Part shown: piece by piece, positions 42,461 through 56,665 of the stretch
Layout: the number at the start of each line of letters is the position of its first letter
How positions within the stretch are numbered: position 1 is the stretch's first letter
Source: Ptiloglossa arizonensis
Taxonomy: Eukaryota; Arthropoda; Insecta; Hymenoptera; Colletidae
Length of the DNA stretch: 64,000 nt
Direction of reading: 5' to 3'
NCBI RefSeq assembly: GCF_051014685.1
Contig: NW_027478598.1
Coordinates: forward strand, 620,001-684,000
Notes under the pieces: model-generated
The model's input: the letters and a program-made list of their open reading frames with translations, nothing else
What the model was told of the DNA's origin: nothing
Database searches by the model: none
Position numbers and translations under genes: made by a program

Positions 42461-44560
42461 TTATACGTTATACGTTATACGTTATACGTTAAACGTTATA
42501 CGTTATACGTTATGCGTTATACGTTATACGTTATACGTTATACGTTATACGTTATACGTTATACGTTATGCGTTATACGCTATACGTTATGCGTTATAGG
42601 ACATACCTTATACGTGATACGTCATACGTTATACGTTATACGTGATACGTTATGCGTTATACGTTATACGTTACAGGTTGTACGTTATACGTTATATGTA
42701 ATATGTAATATGTTATACGTTATACGCTATACGTTATACGTTACACGTTGTACGTTATACGTTATGCGTTATACGTTATGCGTTATACGTTATACGTTAT
42801 ACGTTATACGTTATACGTTATACGTTATACGTTATACGTTATTCGTTATACGTTATACGTAATACGTTATACGTTATACGTTATACGTTATACGTTATAC
42901 GTTATATGTTATACGTTAAACGTTATACGTTATACGTTATACGTTATACGATATACGTTATACGTTATACGTTGTACGTTATACGTTTTACGTTATACGT
43001 TATACGTTATACGTTATACGTTATACGTTATACGTTAAACGTTATACGTTATACGTTATGCGTTATACGTTTTACGTTATACGTTATGCGTTATACGTTA
43101 TACGTTATACGTTATACGTTATACGTTTGACGTTATACGTTATACGGTATACGTTATGCCTTATACGTTATACGTTATACGTTATACGTTATACGTTATA
43201 CGTTATACGTTATACGTTATACGATATACGTTATACGTTATACGTTATACGTTATACGTTATACGTTATACGTTATACGTTATACGTAATACGTTATGCG
43301 TTATACGTTATACGTTATACGTTATACGTTAGACGTTATAGGTTATACGTAATACGTAATACGTTTAACGTTATACGTTATACGTTATACGTTATGCATT
43401 ATACGTTATACGTTATACGTTATACGTTATACGTTATACGTTATGCGTAATACGTTATACGTTATACGTTATACGTTATACGGTTTACGTTATACGTTAT
43501 ACGTTATACGTTATACGTTATACGTTATACGTTATACGTTATACGTTATGCGTTATACGTTATACGTTATACGTTATACGTTATACGTTATACGTTATAC
43601 GTTATACGTTATGCATTATACGTTATACGTTATACGTTATACGTTATACGTTATACGTTATACGTTATGCGTTATACGTTATACGTTATACGTTATACGT
43701 TATACGGTTTACGTTATACGTTATACGTTATACGTTATGCATTATACGTTATACGTTATACGTTATACGTTATACGTTATACGTTATACGTTATTCGTTA
43801 TACGTTAGACGTTATACGTTAGACGTTATACGTTATACGTTATACGTTATACGTTACTCGTTATACGTAATATGTAATACGTTGTACGTTATAAGTTATA
43901 CGTTATACGTTATACGTTATACGTTATACGTTATACGTTATACGTTATACGTTATACGTTATACGTTATACGTTATACGTTATACGTTATACGTTATACG
44001 TTGTACGTTATACGTTATATGTAATATGTAATACGTTATACGTTGTACGTTAAACGTTAGACGTTATACGTTATACGTTATACGTTGTACGTTATACGTT
44101 ATATGTAATATGTAATACGTTATACGTTATACGCTATACGTTATACGTTACACGTTATACGTTATGCGTTATGCATTATACGTTATGCGTTATACGTTAT
44201 ACGTTATACGTAATACGTTATACGTTATACGTTATACGTTATACGTTGTACGTTATACGTTATATGTAATATGTAATACGTTATACGTTATACGTTATAC
44301 GCTATACGTTATACGTTACACGTTATACGTTATACGTTATGCGTTATACGTTATGCGTTATACGTTATACGTTATACGTTATACGTTAAACGTTATACGT
44401 TATACGTTATGCGTTATACGTTATACGTTATACGTTATACGTTATACGTTAAACGTTATACGTTATACGTTATACGTTATACGATATACGTTATACGTTA
44501 TACGTTGTACGTTATACGTTATACGTTATACGTTATACGTTATACGTTATACGTTATACG
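42461..44560 (+). repeat. 2,205-bp duplication, copy 2
   Basis: It follows copy 1 with one 357-bp subunit fewer. The stretch 41,483-42,500 reappears at 43,443-44,460 with no difference that I found. Similarity ends near 44,469, where ATATACG and TTGTACG replace the TTATGCG series. Confidence 0.75.
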
Positions 44561-47500
44561 TTAAACGTTATACGTTATACGTAATACGTTATACGTTATA
44601 CGTTATACGTTATACGTTGTACGTTATACGTTAAACGTTAGACGTTATATGTTATACGTTATACGTTGTACGTTATACGTTATATGTAATATGTAATACG
44701 TTATACGTTATACGTTATACGTTATACGTTGTACGTTATACGTTATACGTTATACGTTATTCGTTATACGTTATACGTAATACGTTATACGTTATACGTT
44801 ATACGTTATACGTTATACGTTATACGTTAAACGTTATACGTTATACGTAATACGTTATACGTTATATGTTATACGTTATAGGTTGTACGTTATACGTTAA
44901 ACGTTAGACGTTATATGTTATACGTTATACGATATACGTTATTCGTTATACGTTATACGTAATACGTTATACGTTATACGTTATACGTTATACGTTATAC
45001 GTTATACGTTATACGTTATACGTTAAACGTTATACGTTATACGTTATACGTTATACGATATACGTTATACGTTATACGTTGTACGTTATACGTTATACGT
45101 TATACGTTATACGTTATACGTTATACGTTATACGTTATACGTTATACGTTATACGTTATACGTTATACGTTATTCGTTATACGTTATACGTAATACGTTA
45201 TACGTTATACGTTATACGTTATACGTTATGCGTTATACGCTATACGTTATGCGTTATAGGTCATACCTTATACGTGATACGTCATACGTTATACGTTATA
45301 CGTGATACGTTATACGTTATACGTTATACGTTATAGGTTGTACGTTATGCGTTATATGTAATATGTAATATGTTATACGTTATACGCTATACGTTATACG
45401 TTACACGTTGTACGTTATACGTTATGCGTTATACGTTATGCGTTATACGTTATACGTTATACGTTATACGTTATACGTTATACGTTATACGTTATACGTT
45501 ATTCGTTATACGTTATACGTAATACGTTATACGTTATACGTTATACGTTATACGTTATGCGTTATACGCCATACGTTATGCGTTATAGGTCATACCTTAT
45601 ACGTGATACGTCATACGTTATACGTTATACGTGATACGTTATACGTTATACGTTATACGTTACAGGTTGTACGTTATACGTTATATGTAATATGTAATAT
45701 GTTATACGCTATACGCTATACGTTATACGTTACACGTTATACGTTACACGTTGTACGTTATACGTTATGCGTTATACGTTATGCGTTATACGTTATACGT
45801 TATACGTTATACGTTATACGTTATACGTTATACGTTATACGTTATACGTTATACGTTATACGTTATACGTTATACGTTATACGTTATACGTTATACGTTA
45901 TTCGTTATACGTTATACGTAATACGTTATACGTTATACGTTATACGTTATACGTTATACGTTATGAGTTATACGCTATACGTTATGCGTTATAGGTCATA
46001 CCTTATACGTGATACGTCATACGTTATACGTTATACGTGATACGTGATACGTTATACGTTATACGTTATATGTTATAGGTTGTACGTTATACGTTATATG
46101 TAATATGTAATATGTTATACGTTATACGCTATACGTTATACGTTACACGTTGTACGTTATACGTTATGCGTTATACGTTATGCGTTATACGTTATACGTT
46201 ATACGTTATACGTTATACGTTATACGTTATACGTTATACGTTATTCGTTATACGTTATACGTAATACGTTATTCGTTATACGTTATACGTAATACGTTAT
46301 ACGTTATACGTTATACGTTATACGTTATATGTTATACGTTAAACGTTATACGTTATACGTTATACGTTATACGATATACGTTATACGTTATACGTTGTAC
46401 GTTATACGTTATACGTTATACGTTATACGTTATACGTTATACGTTATATGTTAAACGTTATACGTTATACGTTATGCGTTATACGTTATACGTTATACGT
46501 TATGCGTTATACGTTATACGTTATACGTTATACGTTATACGTTTGACGTTATACGTTATACGGTATACGTTATGCCTTATACGTTATACGTTATACGTTA
46601 TACGTTATACGTTATACGTTATACGTTATACGATATACGTTATACGTTATACGTTATACGTTATACGTTATACGTTATACGTTATACGTTATACGTAATA
46701 CGTTATACGTTAGACGTTATAGGTTATACGTAATACGTAATACATTTTACGTTATACGTTATACGTTACACGTTATACGTTATACGTTATACGTTATAAG
46801 TTATACGTTATACGTTATACGGTATACGTTATACGTTATACGTTGGACGTTACAGGTTAAACGTAATACGTTATACGTTATACGTTATGCGTTATACGTT
46901 ATACGTTATACGTTATACGTTAGACGTTATACGTTATACGTTATACGTTAAACGTTATACGTTATACGTTATGCGTTATACATTATACGTTATACGTTAT
47001 GCGTTATACGTTATACGTTATACGTTATACGTTATACGTTTGACGTTATACGTTATACGGTATACGTTATGCCTTATACGTTATACGTTATACGTTATAC
47101 GTTATACGTTATACGTTATACGTTATACGATATACGTTATACGTTATACGTTATACGTTATACGTTATACGTTATACGTTATACGTTATACGTAATACGT
47201 TATGCGTTATACGTTATACGTTATACGTTATACGTTAGACGTTATAGGTTATACGTAATACGTAATACGTTTAACGTTATACGTTATACGTTATACGTTA
47301 TGCATTATACGTTATACGTTATACGTTATACGTTATACGTTATACGTTATACGTTATACGTGATACGTTATACGTTATACGTTATACGTTACAGGTTGTA
47401 CGTTATACGTTATATGTAATATGTAATATGTTATACGCTATACGCTATACGTTATACGTTACACGTTATACGTTACACGTTGTACGTTATACGTTATGCG

Positions 47501-47766
47501 TTATACGTTATGCGTTATACGTTATACGTTATACGTTATACGTTATACGTTATACGTTATACGTTATACGTTATACGTTATACGTTATACGTTATACGTT
47601 ATACGTTATACGTTATACGTTATACGTTATACGTTATACGTTATACGTTATTCGTTATACGTTATACGTAATACGTTATACGTTATACGTTATACGTTGT
47701 ACGTTATACGTTATACGTTATACGTTATACGTTATACGTTATACGTTATACGTTATACGTTATACG
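44561..47766 (+). repeat. 3,206-bp higher-order unit, copy 1
   Basis: From TTAAACG at 44,561 the pattern recurs at 47,767, 458 units later. It contains AGGTCATACC phrases at 45,254, 45,583 and 45,989, TTACAGG and TTATAGG-TTGTACG phrases, and a 497-bp doublet at 46,542-47,260 related to the 504-bp repeat of the 7.5-kb unit. Confidence 0.8.
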
Positions 47767-49446
47767 TTAAACGTTATACGTTATACGTAATACGTTATAC
47801 GTTATACGTTATACGTTATACGTTGTACGTTATACGTTAAACGTTAGACGTTATATGTTATACGTTATACGTTGTACGTTATACGTTATATGTAATATGT
47901 AATACGTTATACGTTATACGTTATACGTTATACGTTGTACGTTATACGTTATACGTTATACGTTATTCGTTATACGTTATACGTAATACGTTATACGTTA
48001 TACGTTATACGTTATACGTTATACGTTATACGTTAAACGTTATACGTTATACGTAATACGTTATACGTTATATGTTATACGTTATAGGTTGTACGTTATA
48101 CGTTAAACGTTAGACGTTATATGTTATACGTTATACGATATACGTTATTCGTTATACGTTATACGTAATACGTTATACGTTATACGTTATACGTTATACG
48201 TTATACGTTATACGTTATACGTTATACGTTAAACGTTATACGTTATACGTTATACGTTATACGATATACGTTATACGTTATACGTTGTACGTTATACGTT
48301 ATACGTTATACGTTATACGTTATACGTTATACGTTATACGTTATACGTTATACGTTATACGTTATACGTTATACGTTATTCGTTATACGTTATACGTAAT
48401 ACGTTATACGTTATACGTTATACGTTATACGTTATGCGTTATACGCTATACGTTATGCGTTATAGGTCATACCTTATACGTGATACGTCATACGTTATAC
48501 GTTATACGTGATACGTTATACGTTATACGTTATACGTTATAGGTTGTACGTTATGCGTTATATGTAATATGTAATATGTTATACGTTATACGCTATACGT
48601 TATACGTTACACGTTGTACGTTATACGTTATGCGTTATACGTTATGCGTTATACGTTATACGTTATACGTTATACGTTATACGTTATACGTTATACGTTA
48701 TACGTTATTCGTTATACGTTATACGTAATACGTTATACGTTATACGTTATACGTTATACGTTATGCGTTATACGCTATACGTTATGCGTTATAGGTCATA
48801 CCTTATACGTGATACGTCATACGTTATACGTTATACGTGATACGTTATACGTTATACGTTATACGTTACAGGTTGTACGTTATACGTTATATGTAATATG
48901 TAATATGTTATACGCTATACGCTATACGTTATACGTTACACGTTATACGTTACACGTTGTACGTTATACGTTATGCGTTATACGTTATGCGTTATACGTT
49001 ATACGTTATACGTTATACGTTATACGTTATACGTTATACGTTATACGTTATACGTTATACGTTATACGTTATACGTTATACGTTATACGTTATACGTTAT
49101 ACGTTATTCGTTATACGTTATACGTAATACGTTATACGTTATACGTTATACGTTATACGTTATACGTTATGAGTTATACGCTATACGTTATGCGTTATAG
49201 GTCATACCTTATACGTGATACGTCATACGTTATACGTTATACGTGATACGTGATACGTTATACGTTATACGTTATATGTTATAGGTTGTACGTTATACGT
49301 TATATGTAATATGTAATATGTTATACGTTATACGCTATACGTTATACGTTACACGTTGTACGTTATACGTTATGCGTTATACGTTATGCGTTATACGTTA
49401 TACGTTATACGTTATACGTTATACGTTATACGTTATACGTTATACG
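47767..49446 (+). repeat. 3,206-bp unit, copy 2 (partial, about 1.7 kb)
   Basis: It follows copy 1 closely through phrases at 48,460, 48,789 and 49,195. One clear difference is CTATACG near 48,774 where copy 1 has CCATACG near 45,569. It leaves copy 1 near 49,450, where a TTATGCA series takes over. Confidence 0.8.
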
Positions 49447-50139
49447 TTATACGTTATACGTTATACGTTATACGTTATGCATTATACGTTATACGTTATA
49501 CGTTATACGTTATACGTTATACGTTATACGTTATGCGTTATACGTTATACGTTATACGTTATACGTTATACGGTTTACGTTATACGTTATACGTTATACG
49601 TTATGCATTATACGTTATACGTTATACGTTATACGTTATACGTTATACGTTATACGTTATTCGTTATACGTTAGACGTTATACGTTATACGTTATACGTT
49701 ATACGTTACTCGTTATACGTAATATGTAATACGTTGTACGTTATAAGTTATACGTTATACGTTATACGTTATACGTTATACGTTATACGCTATACGTTAT
49801 ACGTTATACGTTATACGTTATACGTTATACGTTATACGTTATACGTTATACGATGTACGTTATACGTTATATGTAATATGTAATACGTTATACGTTATAC
49901 GTTAAACGTTAGACGTTATACGTTATACGTTAAACGTTAGACGTTATACGTTATACGTTATACGTTGTACGTTATACTTTATATGTAATATGTAATACGT
50001 TATACGTTATACGCTATACGTTATACGTTACACGTTATACGTTATGCGTTATGCATTATACGTTATGCGTTATACGTTATACGTTATACGTAATACGTTA
50101 TACGTTATACGTTATACGTTATACGTTATACGTTATACG

Positions 50140-50145
50140 TATACG
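50140..50145 (+). repeat. 6-bp unit TATACG, phase slip -1
   Basis: Homologue of the odd unit at 22,401, in the same phrase order, in the first composite copy. Confidence 0.9.
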
Positions 50146-52532
50146 TTATACGTTGTACGTTATACGTTATACGTTATACGTTATACGTTATACGTTGTAC
50201 GTTATACGTTATATGTAATATGTAATACGTTATACGTTATACGTTAAACGTTAGACGTTATACGTTATACGTTGTACGTTATTCTTTATATGTAATATGT
50301 AATACGTTATACGTTATACGTTATACGTTAAACGTTATACGTTATACGTTATACGTTATACGTTATACGTTATACGTTATACGTTATACGTTATACGTTA
50401 TACATTATACGTTATACGTTATACGTTATACGTTATACGTTATACGTTATACGTTATACGTTATACGTTATACGTTATACGTTATACGTTATACGTTAGA
50501 CGTTATAGGTTATACGTAATACGTAATACGTTATACGTTATACGATATACGTTGCACGTTATACGTTATACGATATACGTCATAAGTTATACGTTATACG
50601 TTATACGTTAGACGTTACATTTTATACGTTATACGTTGTACGCTATACGTTATACGTTATACGTTATACGTTATGCGTTATAGGACATACGTTATACGTG
50701 ATACGTTGTACGTTATACGTTATACGTTATACGTTATACGTTATACGTTATACGTTACACGTTATACGTTATACGTTATACGTTATACGTTATACCTTGT
50801 ACGTTATACGTTATACGTTATACGTTATACGTTATTCGTTATACGTTATACGTTATACGTTATACGTTATACGTTATACGTTATACGTTATACGTTAAAC
50901 GTTATACGTTATACGTTATACGTTATACGTTATACGTTATGCGTTATGCGTTATGCGTTATACGTTATACGTTATACGTTATGCGTTGTACGTTATACGT
51001 TATACGTTATACGTTATACGTTATTCGTTATACGTTATACGTTACACGTTATACGTTATACGTTATACGTTATACGTTATACGTTATACGTTATACGTTA
51101 TACGTTATACGTTATACGTTATACGTAATACGTTATACGTTATACGTTATACGTTATACGTTATACGTTATAAGTTATACGTTATACGTTATACGTTATA
51201 CGTTATACGTTATACATTATGCGTTATACGCTATACGTAATGCGTTATAGGTCATACCTTATACGTGATACGTCATACGTTATACGTTATACGTGATACG
51301 TTATACGTTATACGTTATACGTTATACGTTGTACGTTATACGTTATATGTAATATGTAATACGTTATACGTTATACGCTATACGTTATACGTTACACGTT
51401 ATACGTTATACATTACACGTTATACGTTATACGTTATGCGTTATACGTTATGCGTTATACGTTATACGTTATACGTTATACGTTATACGTTATACGTTAT
51501 ACGTTATACGTTATACGTTATACGTTATACGTTGTACGTTATACGTTATACGTTATACGATATACGTTATACGTTATACGTTGTACTTTGTACGTTATAC
51601 GTTATACGTTATACGTTGTACGTTATACGTTATGCGTTATACGTTATACGTTGTACGTTATACGTTAAACGTTAGACGTTACATTTTATACGTTATACGT
51701 TGTACGCTATACGTTATACGTTATACGTTATACGTTATGCGTTATAGGATATACGTTATACGTGATACGTTGTACGTTATACGTTATACGTTATACGTTA
51801 TACGTTATACGTTATACGTTATACGTTATACGTTACACGTTATACGTTATACATTATACGTTATACGTTATACCTTGTACGTTATACGTTATACGTTATA
51901 CGTTATACGTTATTCGTTATACGTTATACGTTATACGTTATACGTTATACGTTATACGTTATACGTTATACGTTAAACGTTATACGTTATACGTTATACG
52001 TTATACGTTATACGTTATGCGTTATACGTTATGCGTTATACGTTATACGTTATACGTTATGCGTTGTACGTTATACGTTATACGTTATACGTTATACGTT
52101 ATTCGTTATACGTTATACGTTACACGTTATACGTTATACGTTATACGTTATACGTTATACGTTATACGTTATACGTTATACGTTATACGTTATACGTTAT
52201 ACGTTATACGTTATACGTTATACGTTATACGTTATACGTTATACGTTATACGTTATACGTTATACGTTATACGTTATACGTTACACGTTATACGTTATAC
52301 GTTATACGTTATAAGTTATACGTTATACGTTATACGTTATACGTTATACGTTATACGTTATACGTTATACGTTATACGTTATACGGTATACGTTATACGT
52401 TATACGTTATACGTTATACGTTATACGGTATACGTTATGCGTTATACGTTATATGTTATACGTTATACGTTATACGTTATACGTTATACGTTATACGTTA
52501 TACGTTATACGTTATACGTTATACGTTATATG

Positions 52533-52540
52533 GTTATACG
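52533..52540 (+). repeat. 8-bp unit GTTATACG after TTATATG, phase slip +1
   Basis: An extra G follows TTATATG. It is the only such unit I found; the corresponding place near 60,060 is not altered. It is therefore either a private insertion or a consensus error. Confidence 0.8.
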
Positions 52541-53756
52541 TTATACGTTATACGTTATACGTTAAACGTTATACGTTATACGTTATACGTGATACGTTAT
52601 ACGCTATACGTTATACGTTGTACGTTATGCGTTATACGTTATGCGTTATACGATATACGTTATACGTTATACGTTGTACGTTATACGTTATACGTTATAC
52701 GTTATACGTTACTCGTTATACGTAATATGTAATACGTTTTACGTTATAAGTTATACGTTATACGTTATACGTTATACGTTATACGTTATACGTTATACGT
52801 TATACGTTATACGTTATACGTTATACGTTATACGTTATACGTTATACGTTATACGTTATACGTTATACGTTATACGTTATACGTTGTACGTTATACGTTA
52901 TATGTAGTATGTAATACGTTATACGTTATACGTTAAACGTTAGACGTTATACGTTATACGTTATACGTTGTACGTTATACTTTATATGTAATATGTAATA
53001 TGTTATACGTTATACGCTATACGTTATACGTTACACGTTATACGTTATACGTTATGCATTATACGTTGTGCGTTATACGTTATACGTTATACGTTATACG
53101 TAATACGTTATACGTTATACGTTGTACGTTATACGTTATACGTTATACGTTATACGTTACTCGTTATACGTAATATGTAATACGTTTTACGTTATAAGTT
53201 ATACGTTATACGTTATACGTTATACGTTATACGTTATATGTTATACGCTATACGTTATACGTTACACGTTATACGTTATACGTTATGCGTTATACGTTAT
53301 GCGTTATACGTTATACGTTATACGTTATACGTTATACGTTATACGTTATACGATATACGTTATACGTTATACGTTATACGTTATACGCTATACGTTATAC
53401 GTTACACGTTATACGTTCTACGTTATGCGTTATACGTAATGCGTTATACGTTATACGTTATACGTTATACGTTATACGTTATACGTTATACGTTATACGT
53501 TATACGTTATACGTTATACGTTAAACGTTAGACGTTATATGTTCTACGTTATACGTTGTACGTTATACGTTATATGTAATATGTAATACGTTATACGTTA
53601 TACGTTATACGCTGTACGTTATACGTTACACGTTATACGTTATACGTTATGCGTTATACGTTATGCGTTACACGTTATACGTTATACGTTATACGTTATC
53701 CGTTTTACGTTATACGTTATACGTTATACGTTATACGTTATACGTTATACGATATA

Positions 53757-54700
53757 CGTTATACGTTAAACGTTATACGTTATACGTTATACGTTATACG
53801 ATATACGTTATACGTTAAAAGGTTGTACGTTATACGTAATACGTTATACGTTATACGTTATACGTTATACGTTAAACGTTATACGTTATACGTTATACGT
53901 TATACGTTATACGTTATACGTTATACGTTGTACGTTATACGTTGTAAGTTATAGGTTGTACGTTATACGTTATACGTTATACGTTATACGTTATACGTTA
54001 TACGTTATACGTTATACGTTATACGTTATACGTTATACGTTATACGTTATACGTTATACGTTATACGTTATACGTTATACGTTAAACGTTAGATGTTATA
54101 TGTTATACGTTATACGTTGTACGCTATACGTTATATGTAATATGTAATACGTTATACGTTATACGCTATACGTTATACGTTACACGTTATACGTTATACG
54201 TTATGCGTTATACGTTATGCGTTATACGTTATCCGTTATACGTTATACGTTATACGTTATACGTTATACGTTATACGTTATTCGTTATACGTTATACGTA
54301 ATACGTTATACGTTATGCGTTATACGTTATACGTTATACGTTATACGTTATACGTTAAACGTTATACGTTATACGTTATACGTTATACGATATACGTTAT
54401 ACGTTATACGTTGTACGTTATACGTTATACGTTATACGTTATACGTTATACGTTATACGTTATACGTTGTACGTTATACGTTATATGTAATATGTAATAC
54501 GTTATACGTTATACGTTAAACGTTAGACGTTATACGTTATACGTTATACGTTGTACGTTATACTTTATATGTAATATGTAATACGTTATACGTTATACGC
54601 TATACGTTATACGTTACACGTTACGCGTTATACGTAATATGTAATACGTTTAACGTTATAAGTTATACGTTATACGTTATACGTTATACGTTATACGTTA
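53757..54700 (+). repeat. 1,632-bp displaced duplication, copy 1
   Basis: TTAAAAGG, TTGTAAG-TTATAGG, TTAGATG-TTATATG, TTATCCG and TTACGCG landmarks recur at 55,375-56,330. The displacement is 1,618 bp at the left and 1,632 bp at the right, so two units were gained. The remainder of 1 modulo 7 comes from the 8-bp unit in each copy. Confidence 0.8.
53815..53822 (+). repeat. 8-bp unit TTAAAAGG, phase slip +1
   Basis: The related sequences at 35,816 and 37,250 have TTAAACG at this place. The 8-bp form is shared with 55,433. Confidence 0.85.
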
Positions 54701-55374
54701 TACGTTATGCGTTATACGTTAGACGTTATACGTTATACGTTAAACGTTAGACGTTATATGTTATACGTTATACGTTGTACGTTATACTTTATATGTAAAA
54801 TGTAATACGTTATACGTTATACGCTATACGTTATACGTTACACGTTATACGTTATGCGCTATACGTTATACGTTACACGTTATACGTTCTACGTTATGCG
54901 TTATACGTTATGCGATATACGTTATACGTTATACGTTATACGTTATACGTTATACGTTATACGTTGTACGTTATACTTTATATGTAATATGTAATATGTT
55001 ATACGTTATACGCTATACGTTATACGTTACACGTTATACGTTATACGTTATGCATTATACGTTGTGCGTTATACGTTATACGTTATACGTAATACGTTAT
55101 ACGTTATACGTTATACGTTATACGTTATACGTTATACGTTGTACGTTATACGTTATATGTAATATGTAATACGTTATATGTTATACGCTATACGTTATAC
55201 GTTACACGTTATACGTTATACGTTATGCGTTATACGTTATGCGTTATACGTTATACGTTATACGTTATACGTTATACGTTATACGTTATACGATATACGT
55301 TATACGTTATACGTTATACGTTATACGTTATACGTTATACGTTATACGTTATACGTTATACGTTATACGTTATA

Positions 55375-56330
55375 CGTTATACGTTAAACGTTATACGTTA
55401 TACGTTATACGTTATACGATATACGTTATACGTTAAAAGGTTGTACGTTATACGTAATACGTTATACGTTATACGTTATACGTTATACGTTAAACGTTAT
55501 ACGTTATACGTTATACGTTATACGTTATACGTTATACGTTATACGTTGTACGTTATACGTTGTAAGTTATAGGTTGTACGTTATACGTTATACGTTATAC
55601 GTTATACGTTATACGTTATACGTTATACGTTATACGTTATACGTTATACGTTATACGTTATACGTTATACGTTATACGTTATACGTTATACGTTATACGT
55701 TATACGTTATACGTTAAACGTTAGATGTTATATGTTATACGTTATACGTTGTACGCTATACGTTATATGTAATATGTAATACGTTATACGTTATACGCTA
55801 TACGTTATACGTTACACGTTATACGTTATACGTTATGCGTTATACGTTATGCGTTATACGTTATCCGTTATACGTTATACGTTATACGTTATACGTTATA
55901 CGTTATACGTTATTCGTTATACGTTATACGTAATACGTTATACGTTATGCGTTATACGTTATACGTTATACGTTATACGTTATACGTTAAACGTTATACG
56001 TTATACGTTATACGTTATACGATATACGTTATACGTTATACGTTGTACGTTATACGTTATACGTTATACGTTATACGTTATACGTTATACGTTATACGTT
56101 GTACGTTATACGTTATATGTAATATGTAATACGTTATACGTTATACGTTAAACGTTAGACGTTATACGTTATACGTTATACGTTGTACGTTATACTTTAT
56201 ATGTAATATGTAATACGTTATACGTTATACGCTATACGTTATACGTTACACGTTACGCGTTATACGTAATATGTAATACGTTTAACGTTATAAGTTATAC
56301 GTTATACGTTATACGTTATACGTTATACGT
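55375..56330 (+). repeat. 1,632-bp displaced duplication, copy 2
   Basis: It is the second copy of 53,757-54,700. The translated stretch 54,217-54,519 is reproduced without change at 55,849-56,151, which indicates a young duplication. Between the copies (54,700-55,375) lies material of the 35-36 kb family. Confidence 0.8.
55433..55440 (+). repeat. 8-bp unit TTAAAAGG, phase slip +1
   Basis: Duplicate of the odd unit at 53,815, carried by the 1,632-bp duplication. Confidence 0.85.
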
Positions 56331-56665
56331 TATACGTTATACGTTATACGTAATACGTTATGCGTTATACGTTATACGTTATACGTTATACGTTAGACGT
56401 TATAGGTTATACGTAATACGTAATACGTTTAACGTTATACGTTATACGTTATACGTTATGCATTATACGTTATACGTTATACGTTATACGTTATACGTTA
56501 TACGTTATGCGTTATACGTTATACGTTATACGTTATACGTTATACGGTTTACGTTATACGTTATACGTTATACGTTATACGTTATACGTTATACGTTATA
56601 CGTTATACGTTATACGTTATACGTTATACGTTATACGTTATACGTTATACGTTATACGTTATACG

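Larger units (their letters stand above)
49447..56665 (+). repeat. Composite unit related to the 7.5-kb repeat, copy 1
   Basis: The first 2.8 kb follows 21.7-25.1 kb of copy A (displacements near 27,739 and 27,718 bp), with one of the 1.06-kb subunits missing. The middle resembles the 1,435-bp family of 35 kb, and 53.7-56.3 kb holds a 1,632-bp duplication. Three 8-bp units (about 52,533, 53,815 and 55,433) shift the phase. The unit's landmarks recur from about 56,666. Confidence 0.72.
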
